Assembly: GCA_028687585.1 (NCBI GenBank)
Contig: JAQTZV010000004.1
Coordinates: 62,001 to 126,000 of the forward strand
Reading direction: 5' to 3'
Length of the DNA: 64,000 bases
DNA from: Desulfuromonadaceae bacterium
Lineage (GTDB): Bacteria; Desulfobacterota; Desulfuromonadia; Geobacterales; Pseudopelobacteraceae
In this document: positions 40,762-49,907 of the stretch, piece after piece
Layout: each line of letters opens with the position of its first letter
How positions within the stretch are numbered: position 1 is the stretch's first letter
The notes under the pieces: generated by a model
What the model was told of the DNA's origin: nothing
What the model saw: the letters and a program-made list of their open reading frames with translations, nothing else
The model's database searches: none
Position numbers and translations under genes: made by a program

Positions 40762-41463
40762 CTATGGGGGGGAAATGCTGCGAGAACAAAATGCGGAGAG
40801 TTGCTGAACAAAATTGGTAACCAGGCGGCAGGAGGTTGCGCGGTACTCTTCAGCGATACTCGAAAAATCTGCCGCCAGTGTGTCTGCTTTATCAGAGGTT
40901 GGCCGATTCCATGCGCACCAGTCCCGGATTATGGACTCTGTTACCTCAGGATGAAACTGGAATCCCCAGGCGGAGTTGCCTGCCCGGAAGGCCTGATGCG
41001 GGCAGGCTGCTGAAGATGCCAGCAGCACCGCGCCGGCAGGGATGTCGAAACTGTCATGATGCCACTGGAAAGTGGTAAAGGTCTCCGCGATGCCGCTGAA
41101 CAGATGGTCTTCTTCCCCTGCGGATGTCAGTGTCACCGGCAAGGTTCCCAACTCTTCCCAGCGATGAGAAACTACCTCTGCCCCGAGTGCTGCAGCCAGC
41201 AGTTGACCACCGAGACAAATGCCCAGATAGGGAATCCGGGCTGCGACGATCGAACGAATGAGATTTTTCAACTCTGTGAGGAACGGATAACGAGCGTCGT
41301 CATTAGCCCCCATGGCGCCACCCATGACAATCAGCGCGGAAATATCGCCAATCTCGGGGAGACGATCACTTGTGTACGGGCGATGAACGGTGTACGGAAT
41401 GGTGAGATGATCGAGCAGGTTTCCCGGTGGTACTTCGGGATCATTCTGGATAATGTGCAGCAT
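40762..41463 (-). CDS. Class I glutamine amidotransferase-like protein
   Basis: LIVMGGAMGANDDARYPFL...YLGICLGGQLLAAALGAEV...WGFQFHPEVTE. Confidence 0.9.
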   Translation of the reverse strand: MLHIIQNDPEVPPGNLLDHLTIPYTVHRPYTSDRLPEIGDISALIVMGGAMGANDDARYPFLTELKNLIRSIVAARIPYLGICLGGQLLAAALGAEVVSHRWEELGTLPVTLTSAGEEDHLFSGIAETFTTFQWHHDSFDIPAGAVLLASSAACPHQAFRAGNSAWGFQFHPEVTESIIRDWCAWNRPTSDKADTLAADFSSIAEEYRATSCRLVTNFVQQLSAFCSRSISPP

Positions 41464-41464
41464 A

Positions 41465-42409
41465 TTACGCCTTCCTGTTCACCCGCAGGATCAGATCGCC
41501 CTCAAAGAGCAGCGGATGCCGGCGGATGCCGGTAAGCAGGCCTGCTACCGGCGCGATGACCTTTTCGATCACATTGCCGCTGAAACTGTCATAGATATAG
41601 CCCAGTTCCTGCCCCGAACCGACCCAGCGTCCGACCTGTCGGTCGGAAACAAAAGTACCCGCCTTTTCGGCATAGACGCGGAAGGCGCTTGCTTTGTCAA
41701 AACAGCAGATTTCCTCATCTTCAGCCGCAATATCGACCCCCTCCAGAATTCCAACCCTGCCGAGGAATGCCACCAGCGAACGAAAGAGCCGCTGACAGTG
41801 ATCGAGCTGGACAAGACCGGCCTGCCCTACCCGCAGGACAAAACTCTGGCCGGGCCATACTTTCCAGGAAGCCATCATGGTGGTGGTAAAGACGGGAGAA
41901 AGTGAACGTTCCATGATAGCCGGAAGTCCGAACAACCGGGCGGTTTCACGTTCTGCAGCGCTTGGGCCGTGAAGTCGTACCTGTGGAATCTCTTCGAAAT
42001 CGGCGCTGGCGGTATGGACATCGATACGGAAATCGGCGCGCTTGGTCGCTTCAAGGACAGCATAGGCGATGCGCTGGGTCGTTTCGCCCGTGGTGCTGCC
42101 GGGGAACATGCGATTGATATCCGATTTGTCGAACGGCCAGGTGCGGGTGCGCAGGTTGGCTCCGAGCACATTGACTGCCGGAATGATCAGCACCCGTTTG
42201 ACGAGTCGCAATTCCGGATATTTTCCCTCATTAACTCCGTTCAGAAAATCTGCCAGGCGGGATAGTATGAAAATGCCGTTAATTTCATCACCATGGAGTC
42301 CGGCTACCAGGGCGGCGCCTGGATGTGACCCTTTTGGGCCGATCTCGTGGCAGGGGATATCGAATCCTTCCCGTACCGGTGCGGTCATGCAGAGCAGATC
42401 GCGAATCAT
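41465..42409 (-). CDS. Succinylglutamate desuccinylase/aspartoacylase (M14-like) family protein
   Basis: AALVAGLHGDEINGIFIL...DVHTASADFEEIPQVRL. Confidence 0.88.
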   Translation of the reverse strand: MIRDLLCMTAPVREGFDIPCHEIGPKGSHPGAALVAGLHGDEINGIFILSRLADFLNGVNEGKYPELRLVKRVLIIPAVNVLGANLRTRTWPFDKSDINRMFPGSTTGETTQRIAYAVLEATKRADFRIDVHTASADFEEIPQVRLHGPSAAERETARLFGLPAIMERSLSPVFTTTMMASWKVWPGQSFVLRVGQAGLVQLDHCQRLFRSLVAFLGRVGILEGVDIAAEDEEICCFDKASAFRVYAEKAGTFVSDRQVGRWVGSGQELGYIYDSFSGNVIEKVIAPVAGLLTGIRRHPLLFEGDLILRVNRKA

Positions 42410-43380
42410 GCCGCACCCCCTTTGCGCGCCATTACCCTCGCCATGAGTGACCCTTCGTACACCAACGGATATTCCCGCAGGGTAAAAAGGATGCCGTCGA
42501 CCGGCGAACGGACTTCGGATAAAATATCGCCACGAAACGGGGAAACAATTGTCCCGAGGATTTCACCCCGGCGGACGTCGGTCCAATGTGACGCTGCCGG
42601 GACAAACAGGCCGGATGTCTGGGCATTCAGGTAATGCACATTGCTGTCGTCAGCAATCAGTGGCGTATGGTTTATCTCCGGGGTTTCAACGTCGGCTGCC
42701 AGTATCCCCAGATCCTTCCAGACGTTCAGAATACCGGCCATTAACTGGCTGCAGTACTCCGGAGTGATACGCATGCCGACCCCCATTTCCGCCACCAGGC
42801 AGGGGGTGCCGCAACAGTTGAGACTGTGGGCAACCGTGGTCTCAAGTACTGTGGCAGCGCCATGCAGCCAGATCAGGTCAAGATTCATGTGCCGGGCGAG
42901 CGGCACCAGCAGATCGTCAAACTCCTGATTGATACGCACCTGGGGAATCTCGCGCAGATAGATATTGCTGGCATGGATATCGACGACCAGTGCCGACCCT
43001 GAAAGCGCCGTCATGAGAGCGGCGGCCAGACGTTCCGGCAGCGGTCCTCCGGATGAGCCGGGGAAGGAACGATTGAGGTCGGTATCAAAGACCGGCAGCC
43101 CCCGGGTCAGGGTGTCCAGTCCCAGAGTGTTGATCGCCGGATAGAGTTCGACAGTTCCGAGCAGGCCGTCGGGACTGGTACGCAGCAGCTGTTCCAGCCA
43201 GGCTGCCAACAGGTGAGAGACATACAGTCCCTCCAGTTCGTCGCCATGAACTCCGGCAACAACGGCACCCCGGGGGCCGTCACCCCCGGTGAAAACAACC
43301 CGGCGGATTTCCATCCGTTCGCGATACGGCATTTCTATGGTGAAAAAAGTTTCAATTTTCATGGATGGCGGTAAGGGCAT
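42406..43380 (-). CDS. Succinylglutamate desuccinylase/aspartoacylase (M14-like) family protein (tandem paralogue)
   Basis: AVVAGVHGDELEGLYVSHLL...DIHASNIYLREIPQVRI; start placed at MPLPPSMKIE. Confidence 0.87.
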   Translation of the reverse strand: MPLPPSMKIETFFTIEMPYRERMEIRRVVFTGGDGPRGAVVAGVHGDELEGLYVSHLLAAWLEQLLRTSPDGLLGTVELYPAINTLGLDTLTRGLPVFDTDLNRSFPGSSGGPLPERLAAALMTALSGSALVVDIHASNIYLREIPQVRINQEFDDLLVPLARHMNLDLIWLHGAATVLETTVAHSLNCCGTPCLVAEMGVGMRITPEYCSQLMAGILNVWKDLGILAADVETPEINHTPLIADDSNVHYLNAQTSGLFVPAASHWTDVRRGEILGTIVSPFRGDILSEVRSPVDGILFTLREYPLVYEGSLMARVMARKGGAA

Positions 43381-43411
43381 CGTTGGCCTTTCACAATAAA
43401 ATACGCAAAAT

Positions 43412-43650
43412 ATTACCACGGAGACACGGAGATACGGAGAAAAGCGATAAAATCTCATGTTATTCAGGAGGAAGCATATAAATAACAATCAGGTACAATA
43501 TGGTTTGCCTGCAAAGATATTGAATTTTAATCATGGTTTTCCTTGCGTCTTATCGACTTTGCGCGAAAATGGTTACGGCGTTTCGTCTTCGTCTCTCTCT
43601 GTGCCTCGCTTAATAGCGCCTACTTTTGGCCGTGTCTCTGTGGTGGATTT
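43412..43650. repeat. Element bounded by CCACGGAGACACGGAG / CCGTGTCTCTGTGG inverted ends
   Basis: accacggagacacggagatacgg at left, ggccgtgtctctgtggtgg at right. Confidence 0.6.
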
Positions 43651-43663
43651 TCGTTAGGGTTCT

Positions 43664-44533
43664 CTACTGTTGCTCCTGCATCGTCACCGACACCGCCGGT
43701 TGTGCTCCGGAAGCTTCACCTTTAAAACTGCCCCGCTGGGGAGCAGCATCGTAGGAATCCCGACCGACGGCAACGGCGACGTAATGATCATTTGTCAGCA
43801 GGTTGTGCGTGGCATCAAAACCGATCCAGCCGGCGCCCGGCACCAGCGCTTCTGCCCAGGCATGGGTCGTCAGAGTATCTCCGGCCTGGCTGATACCCGG
43901 ATCGAGATATCCCATAACATAGCGGGCGGGTATCTCCCAGGAGCGGGCGACCGTGATAAATAGATGGGCAAAGTCCTGACAGACGCCGCCACCCTGTGCC
44001 ACAGCGGTTGTCAGCGAGCCATGGACTTCTGTGGAGCCGGAACGATATTCCATAACCGTGGGTACCCATGCCAGCAGTTCCTGAAGCGACTCCAGCACCG
44101 GCCGTTCTTTTTCCCGTCTCGGGAACGCATGCGAGGTGGCTTCGGCCAGTTTCATGGCGGTGGGAGTCAGCAGGCTTCGATGCAGGACAAAATCGTTCAT
44201 GGGCGGCGCGTTTCTAATCGCTTTATGCAGCCATTCCTGCTCTTCTCCCGGTTGAACCGCCTCGAAGCTGAAGGGGTTTTCCTTCACGGTCTCCACGTCG
44301 CTTCTCAGGCGTGTTATCAACCTGGTGTGGGGTGGGATCACGCAGAAGTAATCGACCCGGTTGCCAAAATAGTCAGTATATGTTGCAAGCTCAGCGGCCG
44401 GTTCCGTTTCGATGCTGCAGGAAAGAACCTGCTGGTGCCTGTCGGAGCGGGGTGCAAGGCGCAGCTCAATGTGGTGCTCGCGCACGGTTTGGGGATAGTC
44501 AAGGATTGTCTCGTGCTCTATCAGATACCGCAT
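43664..44533 (-). CDS. Transglutaminase-like protein
   Basis: GSLTTAVAQGGGVCQDFAHLFITVARSWEIPARYVMGYL...HAWAEALVPGAGWIGFDATHN. Confidence 0.93.
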   Translation of the reverse strand: MRYLIEHETILDYPQTVREHHIELRLAPRSDRHQQVLSCSIETEPAAELATYTDYFGNRVDYFCVIPPHTRLITRLRSDVETVKENPFSFEAVQPGEEQEWLHKAIRNAPPMNDFVLHRSLLTPTAMKLAEATSHAFPRREKERPVLESLQELLAWVPTVMEYRSGSTEVHGSLTTAVAQGGGVCQDFAHLFITVARSWEIPARYVMGYLDPGISQAGDTLTTHAWAEALVPGAGWIGFDATHNLLTNDHYVAVAVGRDSYDAAPQRGSFKGEASGAQPAVSVTMQEQQ

Positions 44534-44544
44534 GTGGACTCCGT

Positions 44545-45483
44545 TTATTGAAAAAACTCTTCTGAAAGTGCTCCATGGAACATTGCCAACTGCAGCAGCA
44601 GGTTTTCCAGATACTCATGCAGACCGGTATCCAGAATCTGCTGCCGTGTCACATTCACCAGTGCGGAAAGCCCGGAAAAGGCAGTGTCTGTGGCATCCTT
44701 CCGCTCCAGGCCGATTATTCCCAACGCATTTTCCATGCGCTCTACCGAAAACGCAATCGATCGGGGAAAAGCCCGGTTCAGCACGACAAATTCGGCAACA
44801 TCGGCCGGCATGAAACCGGAGTGGTAGCTGCGCCGGAACGCTTCGAACCCGGAGAGCGATTTAAGCAGCGCCGCCCATTGGTAATAGTCGAGGGCGGATC
44901 CGACCATGGAAAGATCAGGGAGGATAATATGGTACTTGACATCAAGAGTGCGCGAGGTCATGTCAGCCCGCTCGAAACAGCCGCCAAGCTGGTAGAAGGC
45001 ATACGCCTCCCCCCGCATCATGGTTGATGCCACCAGGCCGTTAAAACGTGCAACCTGATTGCGCAGTTCTACAAAAAGGGCACCGGTCCGCTCTGCGGAA
45101 AGCGATCCCTTGAGCCGTTCATCAAAGCTCATCCAGATTTCGTTGACCGCCTCCCACATCTCCTTGGAAATCCGGTCACGGGCAACCCGGGCGTTCTCGC
45201 GGAACAGCCGCAGGCAGGTGCGGATCGAGCTGGGATTGGAGCGGCCGGCACTGATAAACTGCAGTACGCGCGGGGTGCTGATGCTCCCGCCGCCAAACTG
45301 TTCATCAAAGAGCGGTTCTGATGAATTTATCTGCAGGATCGGACGCCATTTGTCCTCTTCCCCCATATCCTCTTCCGCTTCTACCAGATAGAGCAGATTG
45401 ATCTCCATCAGACGGGCGGTTTCTCCGGCACGCTCGAGATAGCGGGCCATCCAGTACATAGAATCAGCTATGCGGCTTAACAT
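44545..45483 (-). CDS. Alpha-E domain protein
   Basis: MLSRIADSMYWMARYLERAGETARLMEINL...; between transglutaminase and ATP-grasp genes. Confidence 0.92.
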   Translation of the reverse strand: MLSRIADSMYWMARYLERAGETARLMEINLLYLVEAEEDMGEEDKWRPILQINSSEPLFDEQFGGGSISTPRVLQFISAGRSNPSSIRTCLRLFRENARVARDRISKEMWEAVNEIWMSFDERLKGSLSAERTGALFVELRNQVARFNGLVASTMMRGEAYAFYQLGGCFERADMTSRTLDVKYHIILPDLSMVGSALDYYQWAALLKSLSGFEAFRRSYHSGFMPADVAEFVVLNRAFPRSIAFSVERMENALGIIGLERKDATDTAFSGLSALVNVTRQQILDTGLHEYLENLLLQLAMFHGALSEEFFQ

Positions 45484-45514
45484 GAGTTTGTCCTTTTTAC
45501 GAATCCGATAAATG

Positions 45515-45615
45515 TCCATCTGCGGCGTTGCACTCGTCGCGGAACACTCGACGTAGCGGTGCTACGCCTCGCGCCCCGCTTCTCGCGCGCCTTGCAGCTG
45601 GCGCATTTCTCGAAT
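45515..45615. repeat. GC-rich palindromic intergenic repeat (family D)
   Basis: ctgcggcgttgcactcgtcgcggaacactcgacgtagcggtgctacgcctcgcgccccgcttctcgcgcgccttgcag. Confidence 0.65.
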
Positions 45616-45767
45616 CCGGCAGGTTTATTCTACTTTCGGTATCAATCGGAGTGTGATTTTTTCGTCATGTCAAGGCGCCCAAGGATTTCGGAGGAGGCGT
45701 AGCGCCGCTCCGTCGCACGACGATAATCCGCAGGGCAACGCCGAGATGGCGGAAAAGGCACGCTCCT

Positions 45768-47213
45768 CTATTCAGCCAACACCCAGGTGTCTTTGCTTCC
45801 CCCCCCCTGCGAAGAATTCACCACCAGCGAGCCTTTCCTCAGTGCCACTCTGGTCAGGCCGCCCGGCACAACCTCAATATCCTCACCGTAAATCACGTAG
45901 GGGCGCAGGTCGAGATGACGTGCTTCCAGTTCGCCGTCCATGTAGCAGACGTGGCGCGACAGGTAGACCACCGGCTGGGCAATATAATTGCGCGGATTCT
46001 CCTGCACCAGTCCCATGAATTCCTTGCGCGAGGCGGGAGTTGAGGAGGGGCCCATCAGCATGCCGTATCCTCCCGATTCGCTGACCGCCTTGATCACCAT
46101 GCGCTCCATGTTGTCAAAGACATACTCGCGATCTGCTGCATTGGTCATCTGGAACGTGGGGACATTTTGCAGGATCGGTTCCTGGCCGAGATAATAGCGG
46201 ATGATGTCCGGAACGTATGGATACACTGCCTTGTCATCGGCGATACCACTGCCCGGGGCATTGACAATGGCGACGTTCCCGGCGCGCCAGGCGTTGATAA
46301 CCCCGGCGATGCCGAGGGAGGAATCGGAGCGGAACACCAGCGGGTCAAGAAAATCGTCATCGATGCGGCGATAGATAACATCCACCCGCTGCAGGCCGGT
46401 GGTGGTTTTGAGATAGACAACATCGTTGACGACCACCATGTCACGCCCTTCAGCCAGCTCAACTCCCATCTCCTTGGCCAGAAAGGTGTGTTCGAAATAG
46501 GCTGAGTTATAGATACCGGGTGTGAGCAGCACGATCTCAGCGGTATCCTTGCCGCGCGGCGAGAGTGAACGTAGTGCCGCCAGCAGTAGAGAAGGGTAAT
46601 GTTCGACCCGGCGGACGCGGTATTTGCTGAAAAACTCCGGCAGAATGCGGCGCTCGATGACCCGGTTCTCGATCATGTAGGAAACGCCGGACGGCGTACG
46701 GAGATTATCTTCAAGAATCAGGAATTCACCTTTTTCGTCCCGGATAATGTCGATGCCGCTGACATGGGTATAAATACCGCCCGGCGGTACGATGCCGACG
46801 ATCTCTCGGCGAAAGTCGCGCCCCTGGTAGATCAGCTCGGGGGGGATGACGCCGTCCTTGATGATACGCTGTTCCCCGTACAGATCGCCCAGAAAAAGGT
46901 TCAGCGCCCGTACCCGCTGCTTGAGACCGGACTCAATTTTCACCCATTCCGCTGCGGTGATGATGCGCGGAATCAGGTCGAAGGGCCAGATGCGCTCAAT
47001 TCCCTCTTCGCTTTCACCGTAGACGGTAAAAGTGACCCCTTCTGCCTGCAGCGCCAGCTGGGATTCGTGAGCCTTGGCCTCCAGGGCACTGTTGCCGGTG
47101 GCCTTGATGTGATTCCAGAGCAGGCGGTAGTGGTCGCGCGGGGTGAAATCATCAGCGTAGAATTCATGGTAGGGGGTGCGGGGTTTGCTGCCCTGCATGC
47201 CGGCGTTATACAT
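45768..47213 (-). CDS. Circularly permuted ATP-grasp protein
   Basis: YHEFYADDFTPRDHYRLLWNHI...YQGRDFRREIVGIVPPGGIYTHVSGIDIIRDEKGEFLILEDNLRTPSGVSYM. Confidence 0.93.
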   Translation of the reverse strand: MYNAGMQGSKPRTPYHEFYADDFTPRDHYRLLWNHIKATGNSALEAKAHESQLALQAEGVTFTVYGESEEGIERIWPFDLIPRIITAAEWVKIESGLKQRVRALNLFLGDLYGEQRIIKDGVIPPELIYQGRDFRREIVGIVPPGGIYTHVSGIDIIRDEKGEFLILEDNLRTPSGVSYMIENRVIERRILPEFFSKYRVRRVEHYPSLLLAALRSLSPRGKDTAEIVLLTPGIYNSAYFEHTFLAKEMGVELAEGRDMVVVNDVVYLKTTTGLQRVDVIYRRIDDDFLDPLVFRSDSSLGIAGVINAWRAGNVAIVNAPGSGIADDKAVYPYVPDIIRYYLGQEPILQNVPTFQMTNAADREYVFDNMERMVIKAVSESGGYGMLMGPSSTPASRKEFMGLVQENPRNYIAQPVVYLSRHVCYMDGELEARHLDLRPYVIYGEDIEVVPGGLTRVALRKGSLVVNSSQGGGSKDTWVLAE

Positions 47214-47280
47214 GGCGCACTCCTTTTGTTCTAAGAGGTTTGACGAGTATACGTGTAATTTTAAACTGTGGCAAAAATTG

Positions 47281-47769
47281 TTATCTGTTCTGGCTGATAA
47301 CGACGAAGCGCTCATCAAACCACGGTTCGAGAAGCGGCTTGACATCCTCCCATGCAAGACCGCCGCCACCGCAGCCGGGCCGGGGCACGATAATCTTCTG
47401 CCACCCGGAGAGGTCCGTCAGTTGCCGCAATTCCTGCGCCGAACGGGCTATTAAACGCGGATCAGGGAGCGACCAGGGAGTCTCTTCAACCGGGAAGGTA
47501 ACGATGCCGTCGCCAAGATCAAGAACATGGTTGCCCTTTTCATTGAGCAGTCTGCCTAATTTGTGAGCAAGACCAGGGGAATGAAGAGCCGCCTGACGCG
47601 CCACACCACGACCGAAGATAGCCCGCCCGTCCGGTGTCAGCGACCCGTTGGTAGTGATGACAATGATACTTGTAGCGGCGTACGCCCAGATTTCTCCCGC
47701 AATCTCAAGCAAAGGTTTTCTCCGTGAGTGCCGCGTTTCAAAAATAGTCAGCGTGTATTGTATGCGCAA
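47281..47769 (-). CDS. Macro-domain-like (ADP-ribose-binding type) protein
   Basis: IIVITTNGSLTPDGRAIFGRGVARQAA...RPGCGGGGLAWEDVKPLLE. Confidence 0.65.
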   Translation of the reverse strand: MRIQYTLTIFETRHSRRKPLLEIAGEIWAYAATSIIVITTNGSLTPDGRAIFGRGVARQAALHSPGLAHKLGRLLNEKGNHVLDLGDGIVTFPVEETPWSLPDPRLIARSAQELRQLTDLSGWQKIIVPRPGCGGGGLAWEDVKPLLEPWFDERFVVISQNR

Positions 47770-47921
47770 TCACCGTGCCAATGTGCAATCAATTGCATGT
47801 TTTTATTCATTGAAATTGCATTGACGCTGATGTAGTACGGGTGGTAAGCAGAAACATCATCCGGCTATACATTCAAACATTTTCTGATATGATCAACCAA
47901 TACATCTACTGAGGTGCCGCT

Positions 47922-48554
47922 ATGACAGCCGCCATGCCCAAAATTCTGATTATCGATGATGAAACGATGAATGCGCGTATTCTTGAGATGACGCTGGAGG
48001 ATGATTACGAGACTATGATTGCATATACCGGGGATGATGCCATTCGCCTGGTCACCGAGTGGCAGCCTGATCTGCTGCTGCTGGATGTCATGATGCCGGA
48101 GCTAAGCGGTTTTGATGTGTGCCGGATTATCAAGTCAGAGACTGTTTCTGCATCGATTCCGATTATTTTCGTTACGGCCCTCGACAAACCGTCCGATGAA
48201 TCAATAGGGTTGACGCTTGGTGCCGTAGACTACATTACCAAGCCGATTAACCCGGATATCGTGAAGCTCAGAGTAAAAAATCATCTTGCCCTCAAGTTCC
48301 AACGGGACGAACTGCGGCAGCAGCGGGATACTCTGCAGCGCCAGAAGTGTGAACTTGAAGAATCAATTGATCGGGTAAAACGCCTGGAGGGCATAATCTC
48401 CATCTGCATGTACTGTAAAAAAATCCGTAACGAAGAAAAGCTGTGGGAGCAGATGGAAAAATACATCTCCGAGCATTCAGACGCACTGTTCAGCCATGGC
48501 GTTTGCCCTGACTGCATTGGTGAGTTTAAAAAATCAATGTCGCGGTTCGCGTGA
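47922..48554 (+). CDS. Response regulator with Cys-containing C-terminal region
   Basis: KILIIDDETMNARIL...LLDVMMPELSG...GAVDYITKP; C-terminal ISICMYCKKIRNEEKLWEQMEKYI...GVCPDCIGEF. Confidence 0.92.
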   Translation: MTAAMPKILIIDDETMNARILEMTLEDDYETMIAYTGDDAIRLVTEWQPDLLLLDVMMPELSGFDVCRIIKSETVSASIPIIFVTALDKPSDESIGLTLGAVDYITKPINPDIVKLRVKNHLALKFQRDELRQQRDTLQRQKCELEESIDRVKRLEGIISICMYCKKIRNEEKLWEQMEKYISEHSDALFSHGVCPDCIGEFKKSMSRFA

Positions 48555-48585
48555 GAAGACAATTATATAACAAGGAACTCTTTGA

Positions 48586-48676
48586 CTATCTCAAGCATTC
48601 CCTGGCCGATCCCTGAAGATAATCAAAAACCTCCCCGCGGGTGGTGATGAAACCCGGCATCTGGTTCAGGATGTCC
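48586..48676 (-). pseudogene. 3' fragment of a second copy of the 60103..60390 gene
   Basis: Minus strand encodes ILNQMPGFITTRGEVFDYLQGSARECLR*, vs ILNDMPGFITTRGEVFDYLSGSARECLR* at 60103. Confidence 0.85.
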
Positions 48677-48938
48677 CCCCGTTGTCTCAATCGTTCTCAT
48701 TCCCTTTCTTTGAGCGGACTCATCACGCGATTAACCGTATCAACAGCTATCCCCAAGTCAATCTTACATGAAATCATCAGCGGACATCCGACGTTATTAT
48801 TTCTGATACAGAAAACGTGACAACACCTCAATGGTTTGTTGCAATTTATTCATTATTGGCACACTATCAAAGCAGTGTTGTCAACGATAATTTAAATAGT
48901 AAATAGTTACTGTTTTTGCGAATAAGGAAAACTACTCC

Positions 48939-49586
48939 ATGAAAATAAAGATACTTCTTGCCTTTAAGCAGAAAAAAATGCGCGAAGGCCTCCGCAGCCT
49001 TCTGGAAAAGTACGACGACTTTGAGGTGGCGGCCTGGGCCGACAATGGTGAAAACACGGTCGCCCTCACCGGAGAGCACAAACCGGACGTAGTCGTAATG
49101 GATACAGCGCTGCCCGGCTTGGACGGCATCGAGACTATCCACCGCATTATCGCCAAAGCCCCCGGCGCCAAGGTGATCGCCTTGACGATGAGCCTGGAAA
49201 AATGTTCGGTAGTTGAAATGCTCAAAGCAGGAACAAGCGGTTACGTGCTGATGGAGAGTGCCTTCGAGGAGGTGGTTGACGCCATCCATGAGGTTGTCTC
49301 AGGCAGCACCTATCTGAGTACTCCTGTTATCAAAATGGTACTCGGCGATTATATTCACAAGCAGCTGAGCGAAAAAGCCACCATCTTTTCGATTCTTACA
49401 CCCAGAGAGAGTGAGGTACTCAAGCTTGTTGCTGAAGGGCGCAGTACCGCACAGATTGCATCCGACATTGATATCAGCATGAAAACCGTTGATACACACC
49501 GTCAGCACATCATGGACAAACTTAACATACGGGGCATAGCCGATCTCACCAGATATGCAATCCGCGAAGGAATCTCACCTCTCTAG
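48939..49586 (+). CDS. LuxR-type regulator with atypical receiver domain
   Basis: IKILLAFKQKKMREGL...VVMDTALPGLDG...GYVLMESA; HTH LTPRESEVLKLVAEGRSTAQIASDIDISMKTVDTHRQHIMDKL. Confidence 0.92.
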   Translation: MKIKILLAFKQKKMREGLRSLLEKYDDFEVAAWADNGENTVALTGEHKPDVVVMDTALPGLDGIETIHRIIAKAPGAKVIALTMSLEKCSVVEMLKAGTSGYVLMESAFEEVVDAIHEVVSGSTYLSTPVIKMVLGDYIHKQLSEKATIFSILTPRESEVLKLVAEGRSTAQIASDIDISMKTVDTHRQHIMDKLNIRGIADLTRYAIREGISPL

Positions 49587-49907
49587 CAATACTCTCTCAT
49601 CACGGTATTTCTTTCCGTCACCCGAACTATCCGACACGTCGTATCAGTACTTCCCCCGATAGTAATAATCTATCAAAATACGTAAATATACATATTGCAG
49701 TTAAATCGGACTCAAGCGCCAGACCAAGGCAGGTGATCCCTGTTGAGCATGGCCGCGACTCCGTGGCCTCCGGTTCGGGGCACGCATGTCGCCGCGGCAT
49801 TATCGACAGCCACCAGCGCAAGCTGCGTTGGGGATGCATCTGTTTCTACAAAAGAGGTTTTTACTATCTGCACATACGGTGAAAATGGAAACACGTGAGG
49901 GTTGCCA

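Noticed and set aside
48855-48880. TTGGCACACTATCAAAGC as a sigma54 promoter
   Set aside because: GG to GC spacing is 12, not the required 10.
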